From NCBI GenBank assembly GCA_045651985.1, contig JAZRTK010000016.1, positions 5,126 through 69,125 on the forward strand: a stretch of DNA of 64,000 nt. The letters run 5' to 3'. The notes beneath the pieces were generated by a model. It was not told where the DNA came from and did not search any database. It worked only from the letters and a program-made list of their open reading frames with translations. Made by a program: the position numbers and the translations under genes. This DNA is from SIG710 sp045651985. GTDB lineage: Bacteria; Bacillota; Clostridia; Oscillospirales; CAG-272. Positions 8,211 to 16,764 of the stretch are shown one piece after another (positions within the stretch are counted from its first letter, which is position 1; each line of letters opens with the position of its first letter).

Positions 8211-10802
8211 ATGACTCCAATGATGGAGCAATATTTTCTGATAAAAAATCAGTATAAGGATTTCCTGCTCTTTTACCGCGTGGGAGATTTTTACGAGATG
8301 TTCTATGACGACGCAAAGGCGGCGTCGGCGGCAATCGACCTTACCCTCACAGGCAAGGACTGCGGCGAGCCCGAGCGCGCGCCTATGTGCGGAGTTCCGT
8401 TCCACGCGGCAGACACATATATAGCAAAGCTGATAGCAAAGGGCTTCAAGGTGGCTATCTGTGAGCAGGTGGAGGATCCTGCCACAGCCAAGGGGCTTGT
8501 GCGCCGCGAGGTGATTCGCGTGGTCACCCCGGGAACGCTTTTGGAATCAAGCATGCTTTCCGAGGGCGACAACAACTACCTGTGCGCTATCTACGTGGGA
8601 GAATTTGAGTGCGGCGTTAGCTTTGCAGACGTGTCAACGGGTGCAATTTCCGCAACCACTTTGGACGGAGCAGATATGATAAAGAAGCTCACAAATGAGC
8701 TCGGAACTTACTTGCCAAGCGAGATAATCGTAAATATCCCTCTGTCTGCCGAGCCTGAGCTTGAGCAGTTCATTTCCGCGCGTATGGATACCTCGGTGAC
8801 AGGCAATCATCCCGACTGGTTTGAGTATAAGACCAGCCGCGCGTTGATCGAGGCACAGTTTGCCGACACTATCCGCGAGGACGTAACTTCCCGAAACGCT
8901 GTGGTCTGCTCGGTGGGCGGTCTTCTGACTTACGTAAACAACACCCAAAAGGGTGATATTTCCTATATCAAGGAACTGAGAATTTACAGCGAGGGACAGT
9001 ATCTTGAAATGGATACGAATACCCGCCGAAACCTTGAAATTACCGAGACCATGCGCTCAAAAGAGAAGAAGGGCTCTTTGCTCTGGGTACTTGACAAGAC
9101 CCGCACGGCGGCAGGCGCAAGAATGCTCCGCTCTTGGGTAGAGCATCCTCTGCTTCGCGTCAGCAGTATAACCGAACGTCAGAGCGCGGTCCGCGAGCTT
9201 TACGACAACTTTATTTTGCGAGAGGAGCTTGGTGAGCTTCTTTCAAACGTGCTCGACCTTGAAAGACTCATTTCCCGTATCGTATACGGCTCTGCCACCG
9301 CCAAGGATTTGCGCGCTGTTGCAAATACCGCAACGGTTATCCCCGAAATAAAGGGACAGCTTGCAAACTGCGAGAGCAGTGAGCTTCACCGAATATACCG
9401 CAAGCTTGACGAGCTTGAGGATATTTGTTCGCTTATCAACGCGTCGATAGTTGAAGACCCGCCCTTTACCGTTCGCGACGGCGGAATGATTGCCGACGGC
9501 TACAACGCCGACGTAGATCAGCTCCGTTCCATACGCGATAACGGCAAGAGCTGGATAGAAAAGATCGAGGCGGACGAAAAGGAAGCCACGGGAATAAAGA
9601 CATTAAAGGTCCGTTACAACAAGGTGTTTGGATACTATATCGAGGTGTCCCGATCCTTCCTTTCAATGGTTCCCGATCGCTACATAAGAAAACAGACATT
9701 AGTCAACTGCGAGCGATATATTACACAGGACTTAAAGGACAAGGAAGCCACGATCCTCGGCGCAGCCGATAAGCTCTGCTCCCTTGAATACGAGCTTTTC
9801 CAGCAGGTGAGAACTGCGGTTGCCGCTTGCAGTACGCGTATTCAGGAAACGGCGGCGCTATTGGCCGAGCTTGACGTTTACCGCTCCCTTGCCACCGTCG
9901 CCTCTCGCAACAAGTACGTTTGCCCCGAGGTTAATGGCGGCAGCCGCATCTATATCAAGGACGGTCGGCACCCTGTGGTCGAGCAGTTCACCCGCGACAC
10001 GTATTTTGTGCCAAACGACGTGGATATCGACTCTGCTTCCGACCGACTGATGCTTATAACGGGTCCCAACATGGCGGGTAAGTCCACCTATATGAGACAG
10101 GTGGCTCTTATCACAGTTATGGCGCAGATAGGCTCCTTTGTTCCCGCATCCGATGCAGAGATCGGCATCGTTGACAAGGTATTTACACGCGTTGGTGCGT
10201 CGGACGATCTGGCATCCGGTCAGTCCACCTTCATGCTTGAAATGAACGAGGTGGCGTACATTTTAAAGAACGCCACGAAAAAATCTCTTATCGTTTACGA
10301 TGAGATCGGACGAGGTACCAGCACCTTTGATGGCATGAGCATTGCCCGCGCTATCGCGGAGTTTACAAACAGCTCAAAGATCGGCGCAAAGACCCTCTTT
10401 GCAACCCACTATCACGAGCTCACCAGCCTTGAAGACGAGTTTGACGGCATTGTAAACTATAACATCGCCGCAAAGAAGCGCGGAGACAATATTACCTTTC
10501 TGCGCAAAATAGTCCGCGGCTCCACCGACGACAGTTACGGTATCGAGGTGGCAAAGCTCGCGGGGGTACCCGGCGAGGTGGTAAAGCGCGCAAAGCAGAT
10601 ACTTGCCACTATTGAAAGCGGCTCCAATATCGTGACATCCCGCGCCGAGCGCACGGTCGATGCCGAGGACGACAGTCTCATCAGCATTGACGACACGTTG
10701 CGCGAACAGGCTATGGAGGAGCTGAAAAACATTGACCTGAACATGATATCACCCTATGAAGCTATGCAGCTTCTTTACGAAATTCAGAAGAAACTGAAAT
10801 AA
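8211..10802 (+). CDS. mutS: DNA mismatch repair protein MutS
   Basis: 863 aa, normal length. The N-terminal mismatch-recognition motif is GDFYEMFYDDA. The connector, lever and clamp domains follow, then the ATPase with Walker A (GPNMAGKST), Walker B (LIVYDEIGRGTSTFDG) and the ATHYHEL segment. MutS binds base mismatches and small loops and hands over to MutL. GAGGT lies 8 nt ahead of the ATG. The gene directly precedes mutL, a standard pair. Confidence 0.98.
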   Translation: MTPMMEQYFLIKNQYKDFLLFYRVGDFYEMFYDDAKAASAAIDLTLTGKDCGEPERAPMCGVPFHAADTYIAKLIAKGFKVAICEQVEDPATAKGLVRREVIRVVTPGTLLESSMLSEGDNNYLCAIYVGEFECGVSFADVSTGAISATTLDGADMIKKLTNELGTYLPSEIIVNIPLSAEPELEQFISARMDTSVTGNHPDWFEYKTSRALIEAQFADTIREDVTSRNAVVCSVGGLLTYVNNTQKGDISYIKELRIYSEGQYLEMDTNTRRNLEITETMRSKEKKGSLLWVLDKTRTAAGARMLRSWVEHPLLRVSSITERQSAVRELYDNFILREELGELLSNVLDLERLISRIVYGSATAKDLRAVANTATVIPEIKGQLANCESSELHRIYRKLDELEDICSLINASIVEDPPFTVRDGGMIADGYNADVDQLRSIRDNGKSWIEKIEADEKEATGIKTLKVRYNKVFGYYIEVSRSFLSMVPDRYIRKQTLVNCERYITQDLKDKEATILGAADKLCSLEYELFQQVRTAVAACSTRIQETAALLAELDVYRSLATVASRNKYVCPEVNGGSRIYIKDGRHPVVEQFTRDTYFVPNDVDIDSASDRLMLITGPNMAGKSTYMRQVALITVMAQIGSFVPASDAEIGIVDKVFTRVGASDDLASGQSTFMLEMNEVAYILKNATKKSLIVYDEIGRGTSTFDGMSIARAIAEFTNSSKIGAKTLFATHYHELTSLEDEFDGIVNYNIAAKKRGDNITFLRKIVRGSTDDSYGIEVAKLAGVPGEVVKRAKQILATIESGSNIVTSRAERTVDAEDDSLISIDDTLREQAMEELKNIDLNMISPYEAMQLLYEIQKKLK

Positions 10803-10835
10803 AGTAAAAGAAAGGAAGCCAAACGGGCAAATAAT

Positions 10836-12806
10836 ATGGGAAAGATAAACGTTCTCAGCTTCGCTGTGGCTAACCTTATAGCCGCAGGCGAAGTGGTTGA
10901 CAGACCCGCTTCCGTTGTCAAGGAGCTCCTTGAAAACGCCATTGACGCAGGTGCGGACAGAATTACCGTTGAGATACAGAACGGCGGTATATCATATATG
11001 CGCGTAACCGACAACGGCTGCGGTATCTCAAAAGAGGACCTGCCCGTGGCACTGAGGCGCCACGCGACAAGTAAGATAAAGGACGCAGAGGATCTGGAGG
11101 CGATCATTTCGCTGGGATTTCGAGGTGAAGCTCTTGCGGCTATCTCCTCGGTGGCAAACGTCCGAATCATATCTAAAACAAGGGACAGCGAGCTTGGTGC
11201 GGCGCTGGAGGCTCACGGCGGGGTTGTGGTGGGCATAACCGAGCGCGCATGCTCCGAGGGAACCAGCGTTATCGTTGAAGATCTTTTCTACAACGTGCCC
11301 GCACGCCGCAAGTTCTTAAAAAAGAACATAACCGAGGCTATGGCAGTGGTAAGCTGTGTTGAGCGCGTGTCATTGTCCCACCCCGAAATTGCGTTCCGAC
11401 TTATATCGGATGGCAATATTAAGCTGGAGACCATGGGCGACGGCAAGCTCCATTCGGCAATTTACTCTGTGTTCGGTCGTGATTTTGCAACTCGGCTGAT
11501 CCCCGTGCAGGGCAGCTCCGAGGGAATTGAGATAACGGGCTATATTGGCCGCTCGGACAACGTAAAGGCAAACCGAAATTTCCAGAATTTCTTTATCAAC
11601 GGCAGATACGTAAAGAGCAAGACTGCAATGGCTGCCATTGAACAGGCGTTTTCTTCTTACATACCCACCGAAAAGTTCCCATGCTGCGTTCTTTTCGTAA
11701 AAATTGACCCGCGTTGCGTGGACGTAAACGTTCACCCCTCGAAGCTTGAGATAAAATTCTCAAACGAAAAGACTGTATTTGAGGCGGTCTACTATTCGGT
11801 GCGAAACGCGCTTGAAAAGAACACCACTCGCCCCGAGGTGCGCCTTGAAAACGGAAGAATTTCGGCGCAGGACTACCGAAATATGGCGGGCTCGGAGCAA
11901 AAAAAGCCAAGTGTCCTCAACGCTTTTGCGCCAATACCCGATAAATCGGTTAAGCTTGAGCAGATAAAGATGTCAACGCCTGTGATACAAAAAACCACTA
12001 TCACGGCAACACCATCGTGGCAAAATACCGTTCCGACTCCTAAGCTTGACGAGACGGTAAAGGAAAACGTGGCTGAAAAATTCTCTTTCGGCTCACCCAA
12101 AATTGATTTTACTCCAAAGTCCCTCGACCTTCCTCTCGCGGAAGAGAAAAAGCCCATTGAGCACGTTAAGGTTGAAACTCCCGTGCCTACTCCCGTTTCT
12201 CAAAAGGAAGAGCCTGTTCGTGAAATTCCGCCTTACAAAATAGTGGGCGAGGCGTTCAACTCTTACGTTTTCATTGATTTGGGCGAAAAAATGCTGGTGG
12301 TGGACAAGCACGCCGCCCACGAGCGCATAATATTTGAGCAGTTCAAAAATATCATGGCGAAGGGTGAACGAGCGTCCCAGATGCTGATGATTCCTGTGAG
12401 GGTAAGCTTTACCCGCGAGGAGATTGCAGCACTTGAGGATTACCGCGCAGAAATTGAATCGGCGGGCTTCACCTTTGACACGGAGGAAACTGCGGTAAAT
12501 GTCCAGTCCTTTCCCGTAGGTATCGAGGCGTCGGCGATAACCGACATCTTCGGCGAATTTGCCACGGGACTTCTTACCGATAGCGCAAGTGTCAATATAA
12601 CGCGCCAATTCGCTTTTGAAAAGGCGCTGTACCAAGCCTCATGCAAGGCGGCGATAAAGGCGGGGAAGCAGTACCCCGAGGAGCATATCAAGTGGCTTTG
12701 TCAAAAGCTCATGGAGCTACCCGACATCACATTCTGCCCTCACGGACGCCCCGTTGCCATTGAAATGACAAAAACCATGCTTGACCGTCAGTTCGAGCGA
12801 CTTTAA
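10836..12806 (+). CDS. mutL: DNA mismatch repair endonuclease MutL
   Basis: 656 aa. GHKL ATPase motifs are present: ELLENAIDAGA, DNGCGI and GFRGEAL. A Pro/Lys/Thr-rich linker spans about 345-460. The C-terminal domain has DKHAAHERIIFE at about residue 490, equivalent to the DQHAx2Ex4E endonuclease motif, and CPHGRP near the end. So this is the nicking type of MutL, used where no MutH/Dam system exists. The best ribosome site (AAAGGAAG, 10811-10818) is unusually far, 17 nt, from the ATG. Confidence 0.97.
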   Translation: MGKINVLSFAVANLIAAGEVVDRPASVVKELLENAIDAGADRITVEIQNGGISYMRVTDNGCGISKEDLPVALRRHATSKIKDAEDLEAIISLGFRGEALAAISSVANVRIISKTRDSELGAALEAHGGVVVGITERACSEGTSVIVEDLFYNVPARRKFLKKNITEAMAVVSCVERVSLSHPEIAFRLISDGNIKLETMGDGKLHSAIYSVFGRDFATRLIPVQGSSEGIEITGYIGRSDNVKANRNFQNFFINGRYVKSKTAMAAIEQAFSSYIPTEKFPCCVLFVKIDPRCVDVNVHPSKLEIKFSNEKTVFEAVYYSVRNALEKNTTRPEVRLENGRISAQDYRNMAGSEQKKPSVLNAFAPIPDKSVKLEQIKMSTPVIQKTTITATPSWQNTVPTPKLDETVKENVAEKFSFGSPKIDFTPKSLDLPLAEEKKPIEHVKVETPVPTPVSQKEEPVREIPPYKIVGEAFNSYVFIDLGEKMLVVDKHAAHERIIFEQFKNIMAKGERASQMLMIPVRVSFTREEIAALEDYRAEIESAGFTFDTEETAVNVQSFPVGIEASAITDIFGEFATGLLTDSASVNITRQFAFEKALYQASCKAAIKAGKQYPEEHIKWLCQKLMELPDITFCPHGRPVAIEMTKTMLDRQFERL

Positions 12807-12809
12807 ATT

Positions 12810-12845
12810 GAAAGGGATCCTTGCTTTTGCAAGGAATTTACAGAT
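12810..12845 (+). promoter_or_regulatory. tgt ribosome-binding region with a hairpin
   Basis: GAAAGGGA (12810-12817) is followed by the hairpin CCTTGC-TTTT-GCAAGG (12819-12834) and 11 nt before the ATG of tgt. The right arm itself contains AAGGA. Either the hairpin hides the true ribosome site or it bridges the upstream site to the start. plsX and argS show the same order. Confidence 0.55.
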
Positions 12846-13982
12846 ATGTTTGATTTGATAAAGACCGAAGGCAGAGCAAGACGCGGTTGCCTTCATACCG
12901 TTCACGGTGACATTCAGACCCCCGTTTTTATGAACGTAGGCACCTGCGCCGCAATTAAGGGTGGAGTTTCCACTATGGACCTGATCGACCTTAACTGCCA
13001 GGTGGAGCTTTCCAACACTTACCACCTGCACCTGCGCCCCGGCGACACACTTATCCGCGACATGGGCGGTATCCACAAGTTTTTCAATTGGAATAAGCCT
13101 GTTCTCACCGACAGCGGCGGATTTCAGGTGTTTTCACTTTCCCAGCTTCGCAAGATCACCGAGGAGGGTGTAAGATTCGCTTCTCACATTGACGGTAAGC
13201 GCATTTTCATGGGTCCCGAGGAGAGTATGCAGATACAGTCTAATTTGGCGTCCACCATCGCCATGGCGTTTGACGAGTGCATCGAAAATCCCGCCCCATA
13301 TGATTACGTTAAAAATTCTTGTGCACGCACGGCGCGCTGGCTCATTCGTTGCAAGAACGAAATGGACCGCCTCAACTCTCTGCCCGAAACTATAAATAAA
13401 AATCAGATGCTTTTCGGCATCAACCAGGGCGGTGTTTACGAGGATTTGCGTATAGAGCACATGCACACTATCGCCGAGCTTGACCTTGACGGCTATGCTA
13501 TCGGCGGTCTGGCTGTGGGCGAGGAGACCGAGGATATGTACCGCATAATCGACGCGGTGGAGCCTCATATGCCAAAGAACAAGCCCAGATATTTAATGGG
13601 CGTAGGTACTCCTTGCAATATTTTGGAGGCTGTTCACATGGGCGTTGACTTCTTTGACTGCGTAATGCCCAGCCGTAATGCACGACATGGAAACCTGTTC
13701 ACCTGGCACGGCAAAATGAACCTGTGCAACGAAAAGTACGCCCGCGACCCCCGTCCCTTTGACGAGAACTGCGGCTGTCCCGCATGCCGTAATTACAGCC
13801 GTTCTTACGTGCGCCACTTGATCAAGGCAAAGGAATCCCTCGGTATGAGACTTGCTGTTATGCACAACCTTTACTTCTACAACGAGCTGACCCAAAAGAT
13901 CCGCGACGCACTTGACGGCGGATATTTTGAAAGCTTCTATCAGAAGTACAGAGCGATTTTGGGCGAACGCTCGGAAAGCTGA
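12846..13982 (+). CDS. tgt: tRNA-guanine(34) transglycosylase
   Basis: 378 aa. The enzyme swaps guanine at the wobble position of GUN-anticodon tRNAs for preQ1 (or queuine). The nucleophile/proton-transfer aspartates sit in TDSGGFQVFSL and FFDCVMPSRNARHG. The zinc site is CGCPACRNYSRSYVRH (CxCx2C...H). GINQGG and the GGLAVGEE loop are also typical. No queA or yajC is adjacent, unlike many Firmicutes. It overlaps the CPBP gene by one base (ATGA). Confidence 0.97.
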   Translation: MFDLIKTEGRARRGCLHTVHGDIQTPVFMNVGTCAAIKGGVSTMDLIDLNCQVELSNTYHLHLRPGDTLIRDMGGIHKFFNWNKPVLTDSGGFQVFSLSQLRKITEEGVRFASHIDGKRIFMGPEESMQIQSNLASTIAMAFDECIENPAPYDYVKNSCARTARWLIRCKNEMDRLNSLPETINKNQMLFGINQGGVYEDLRIEHMHTIAELDLDGYAIGGLAVGEETEDMYRIIDAVEPHMPKNKPRYLMGVGTPCNILEAVHMGVDFFDCVMPSRNARHGNLFTWHGKMNLCNEKYARDPRPFDENCGCPACRNYSRSYVRHLIKAKESLGMRLAVMHNLYFYNELTQKIRDALDGGYFESFYQKYRAILGERSES

Positions 13983-14659
13983 TGAAAAACAAAAATCTTT
14001 ATATAATCCTGTGGGTTGCCGTTCTCAGTATCGTGATGAATCTGGTGGACGGCGTGCTGACGCCGCCCTATGTGGTGAAATCTGCCGTAAAGCTTCTTCT
14101 TTTTGCAGGTGTTCCGCTTATCTATTATTTAACGGATCCCGAAGAAAGAAAGGCGCTGAAAAGGCTTCTTACACTGGACAAAAAGGGCATTGTGCTCTCG
14201 ATCCCATTGGGGGCAGGGTGCTTTGCGGTGATACTTGGCGCATTCTTTCTTTTGCGCGGAGTAGTTGACTTTTCGGGTATTACCCAAAGCCTCACGGGTG
14301 ATAGCGGAATAACGGCGGAGAATTTCATCTTCGTTGCCCTTTACATTTCCTTTGTCAACTCATTTCTTGAAGAATTTTTCTTCCGCGGGTTTGCGTTTGT
14401 CACACTGAAAAGACACGCATCGATAAAGACTTCTTACCTTGTGAGCGCGTTCTTTTTCGCCTTCTATCACGTGGGAATGACCTTGACGTGGCTCCCGTTT
14501 CCCGTCTTTTTGGCGGAGCTTCTGGGGCTGACGGTAGGAGGATTTATTTTCAACCGCTTGTGCGAGAAGACTGAGACTGTGTACCCGTCGTATATAGTAC
14601 ATATGTGCTGTAATTTCGGCATAAATCTTATTGGATTTATTTTGTTTGGAGTAATATAA
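13982..14659 (+). CDS. CPBP-family intramembrane glutamic protease
   Basis: 225 aa with about six hydrophobic segments. The three CPBP (Abi) motifs are visible: EEFFFRGF at about residue 130 (EExxxR), FAFYHVG (FxxxH) and HMCCNFG near the end. These proteins are Rce1-like proteases; some process bacteriocin or protect against it, but the substrate here is unknown. It overlaps the tgt stop and ends in the terminator at 14704, so it is the last gene of this operon. Confidence 0.88.
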   Translation: MKNKNLYIILWVAVLSIVMNLVDGVLTPPYVVKSAVKLLLFAGVPLIYYLTDPEERKALKRLLTLDKKGIVLSIPLGAGCFAVILGAFFLLRGVVDFSGITQSLTGDSGITAENFIFVALYISFVNSFLEEFFFRGFAFVTLKRHASIKTSYLVSAFFFAFYHVGMTLTWLPFPVFLAELLGLTVGGFIFNRLCEKTETVYPSYIVHMCCNFGINLIGFILFGVI

Positions 14660-14703
14660 AAAATGAAAAGGCTTTAGAGTGTCACGCTAAAGGATAGTTT
14701 CAG

Positions 14704-14740
14704 AAATACGGTGTATCGCGAGAGCGGTATGCCGTATTTT
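14704..14740 (+). terminator. Intrinsic terminator after the CPBP gene
   Basis: A 16-bp stem (AAATACGG paired with CCGTATTT, plus eight inner pairs including G-U wobbles) closes on a GAGA tetraloop and is followed by TTTTTCTGTTTT. Confidence 0.9.
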
Positions 14741-14773
14741 TCTGTTTTCCGAGAGATAATTTCATCAAATATA

Positions 14774-14802
14774 TTTACAAACCGTAAAAATTGTGGTACA
14801 AT
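14774..14802 (+). promoter_or_regulatory. SigA-type promoter of the 6S-like RNA
   Basis: TTTACA (14774-14779), 17-bp spacer, TACAAT (14797-14802). The predicted start, 14808 or so, coincides with the first base of the long closing stem of the downstream RNA. Confidence 0.75.
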
Positions 14803-14806
14803 AAAT

Positions 14807-14998
14807 CTGCGACGCAAACTGAATAATACAACACTACCAAGGTTAACATTGGGATAAGTATACTTTTTTTCCTTTTGGCAAAAATGTATGCTCCCTTTTT
14901 GTATGCTTTCCGTGTTATATGGTGGTGTAAAAAAGTTTGCGTCGCAGCTTGGAGCTACGTTTTTCGGTGCGTGGCTTCGGCTGCGCACTTTTTTATTT
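14807..14998 (+). ncRNA. Structured RNA, candidate 6S RNA
   Basis: About 187 nt from promoter to terminator, with no ORF. A perfect 14-bp closing stem pairs 14807-14820 with 14934-14947. Inside it 14831-14839 pairs with 14920-14928 (one G-U). Then comes an asymmetric bubble (14840-14856 and 14893-14919), and an apical arm with AGTATAC (14857-14863) pairing with GTATGCT (14886-14892) above a U-run/A-run stem. The RNA ends in a UUCG-capped 9-bp hairpin (14967-14988) and T6. A long duplex with a central bubble is the shape of 6S RNA, which binds sigma-70-type RNA polymerase by mimicking an open promoter. The structure is seen; the family name is inference. Confidence 0.6.
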
Positions 14999-14999
14999 T
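14967..14999 (+). terminator. Terminator of the 6S-like RNA
   Basis: GTGCGTGGC-TTCG-GCTGCGCAC (two G-U pairs) followed by TTTTTTATTTT. It lies just upstream of the ribosome site of the small Cys-rich ORF. Confidence 0.88.
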
Positions 15000-15014
15000 G
15001 ACAGGAGAAAAAAG

Positions 15015-15194
15015 ATGAGTAATGATGAAATTCCAAAAAAAGTAATTGACGTTACCGGTGTTGAGCTTACACCGGGAGAGCCTACCGTTTGTCTTGGCAA
15101 CGGAGAACAGGGATTTGAATGTTGCTGCGACGAATGTAACTACCTTTTGCTGTGTTATCCCGAATTTGATACGAGAAAGGAAAAACAAGGCTGA
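15015..15194 (+). CDS. Small cysteine-rich protein of unknown function
   Basis: 59 aa. GGAG at 15003-15006 lies 8 nt ahead of ATG 15015. The sequence has a cluster of five cysteines in FECCCDECNYLLLCYPEF, one more Cys in GEPTVCLGNGEQG and no signal peptide or membrane segment. The cluster could bind metal. I do not recognise a named family. A strong hairpin terminator (15212-15246) follows, as expected of a real gene. Transcription probably reads through the upstream RNA terminator or starts from an unseen promoter. Confidence 0.6.
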   Translation: MSNDEIPKKVIDVTGVELTPGEPTVCLGNGEQGFECCCDECNYLLLCYPEFDTRKEKQG

Positions 15195-15211
15195 GGGCAA
15201 AATTAAATTAA

Positions 15212-15246
15212 AAAAGAACAGGGAACTTTAAGTTCTCTGTTCTTTT
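15212..15246. terminator. Bidirectional terminator between the small ORF and spo0A
   Basis: A 16-bp stem (AAAAGAACAG with CTGTTCTTTT, inner GAACT with AGTTC and one G-U) with a TTA loop and A/T tracts on both sides. It serves both convergent genes. Confidence 0.9.
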
Positions 15247-15250
15247 GCTT

Positions 15251-16048
15251 TTATCTGTACATCTTGTATCGTAGTCTCAGATTGTCCGCTATCATGGCAA
15301 TAAATTCGGAGTTTGTGGGCTTTCCGCGGTTGTTTTGAATGGTGTATCCAAAGTAAGAGTTGAGAGTATCCACATCGCCTCTGTCCCATGCGACCTCGAT
15401 AGCGTGGCGAATGGCTCGCTCAACGCGGGAAGTGGTGGTCGAATATTTTTTTGCCACGGAGGGGTAGAGTATCTTTGTTACCGAGTTTATAATGTCGCTG
15501 TCGCTGACTGTCAGCAGAATGGCGGTGCGGAGATACTGATATACCTTTATGTGGGCGGGGACGCCTATTTGGTGGATTATTTGGGTTACCTGCGCTTCCA
15601 TATCAGATGTGTCGGGGGAGGGCTTTTCCGTGGCGGAATTTGATTTTCTGCGGGAGGTACAGATGCTGTCCAGATGGCGCAGAAGACTTTCCGTGTCAAA
15701 AGGACGGAGCAGACAAAGCTCGGCACCTGCCGACGATGCTTCAATGAAAATATTCTGGTTTGAAACGGCAGAGAGGATAACAAAGGAGGTGGGCTTGTCC
15801 TGACCGAAATCAAGGGCGGCGGAGTTGCGAAGCACGCCGATCCCGTCGATCTTTGAAAGCCATACGTCAACCAAAGCTACGTCGGGGTGGGTTCTTCCTA
15901 TTTTTATGAGTGCTTCTTCGCCGTTTACCGCTTCCTCTATGTTGCGAAAGCCCGCACGGCGAAGCAGGTCGCATATCTGTGTGCGGGATCTTGCGTCCTC
16001 GTCCGCCACGAGTATTTTTGCATTTTTTGTTTCTGGTCTGAGTTCCAT
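15251..16048 (-). CDS. spo0A: Sporulation master regulator Spo0A
   Basis: 265 aa. The C-terminal DNA-binding domain is highly typical: IIHQIGVPAHIKVYQYLR, ILYPSVAKKYSTT, SRVERAIRHAIEVAW and GKPTNSEFIAMIAD. The N-terminal receiver keeps the acidic pocket (D16, E17), the phosphoacceptor D61 and the switch Ser S93. However, the conserved Lys is R115 (LLRPFD) and the Pro after the phospho-Asp is Ser (DVWLS). Spo0A controls entry into sporulation. It is not next to recN or spoIVB as in most spore formers. GGAG precedes the ATG. Confidence 0.96.
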   Translation of the reverse strand: MELRPETKNAKILVADEDARSRTQICDLLRRAGFRNIEEAVNGEEALIKIGRTHPDVALVDVWLSKIDGIGVLRNSAALDFGQDKPTSFVILSAVSNQNIFIEASSAGAELCLLRPFDTESLLRHLDSICTSRRKSNSATEKPSPDTSDMEAQVTQIIHQIGVPAHIKVYQYLRTAILLTVSDSDIINSVTKILYPSVAKKYSTTTSRVERAIRHAIEVAWDRGDVDTLNSYFGYTIQNNRGKPTNSEFIAMIADNLRLRYKMYR

Positions 16049-16106
16049 TTTTACTCCATTCTGCCGTCCTTGCGGCGTTTTTTGCGTTATTTTTTATTGC
16101 ATCTAC

Positions 16107-16135
16107 ATTTTACCATATTATGGAAATTATTGCAA
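16107..16135 (-). promoter_or_regulatory. SigA-type promoter of spo0A
   Basis: On the minus strand, TTGCAA (16130-16135), 17-bp spacer, TAAAAT (16107-16112). The leader is about 50 nt. Just upstream of the -35 is a direct repeat, TTGGAAAAT twice at 11-bp spacing (16138-16158 region). Confidence 0.65.
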
Positions 16136-16176
16136 GACATTTTCCAAAATTTTCCAACCTAAAAGTAGACAAAAAT

Positions 16177-16207
16177 AATTGGTAAAAACTGTAAGTTTTT
16201 ACCAATT
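16177..16207. terminator. 13-bp perfect inverted repeat upstream of spo0A
   Basis: AATTGGTAAAAAC (16177-16189) and its complement (16195-16207) with a 5-nt loop. On the minus strand it is followed by ATTATTTTTG, so it may end transcription from the 16315-16731 gene before spo0A. It could instead be a regulator site. Confidence 0.5.
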
Positions 16208-16314
16208 GTGCTGTATATAGTATGTAATAGGACATAAAAGACCTATATTTTGTGTTTTTCGACCTTTGAAGTCGCATGACGAAGAAGGGTGTCGCGCCCT
16301 TTCTGATTTGGTAA

Positions 16315-16731
16315 TTATTTGTCGGAAAAATCGGGAGTTTTCATGGGATGGTGCTTGCATGGGGCGGTAAAAAAATCGGTAAGATCAACGAAATATTTTC
16401 CGTCCCTGTCAAGTTCAAAGCCAATGGACTTTATAATGTCCTCATCCTTGAAATCGGGGTCTTCAAAGTATGCACAGTGAACGCCCGACAGGTCGATAAA
16501 GTTGAGAGACGCGCGTCCCAAAAGGAACAGTACCTCAAAATCTTTTTCGCCGATGCAGGCGATGGAGCGGATAACTCCGCCCTTTTCGGTCATGGCAAAT
16601 TGACAGATCCCGCGCAGCTTGTCGTCAACTGTTGCGGCGTAAGCCAGGGTGCGCACGTCAAATTTAATACCGCATAGGCGGCAGATATTTTCCTGTTCTT
16701 CCTTTGTCTGAATGGGTAAAACCTTTATCAT
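16315..16731 (-). CDS. Hypothetical protein, possibly GNAT-like
   Basis: 138 aa. The pattern MIKVLPIQTKEEQENICRLC then a beta-rich part (LRGICQFAMTEKGGVIRSIACI) resembles the N-terminal half of GNAT acyltransferases, but I cannot see a clear R/QxxGxG/A acetyl-CoA loop. Function unknown. It lies 33 bp downstream of rluB on the same strand and is probably the last gene of that operon. The C-terminus is rich in Cys/His/Pro (APCKHHPMKTPDF). Confidence 0.55.
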   Translation of the reverse strand: MIKVLPIQTKEEQENICRLCGIKFDVRTLAYAATVDDKLRGICQFAMTEKGGVIRSIACIGEKDFEVLFLLGRASLNFIDLSGVHCAYFEDPDFKDEDIIKSIGFELDRDGKYFVDLTDFFTAPCKHHPMKTPDFSDK

Positions 16732-16764
16732 ATCAAAAACCTTCCATTTTATATATACGGATTC

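Noticed and set aside
15335..15643. Plus-strand ORFs antisense to spo0A and similar long shadows in smc, leuS and lon
   Set aside because: They follow the codon pattern of the true gene on the other strand, lack ribosome sites and resemble no protein.
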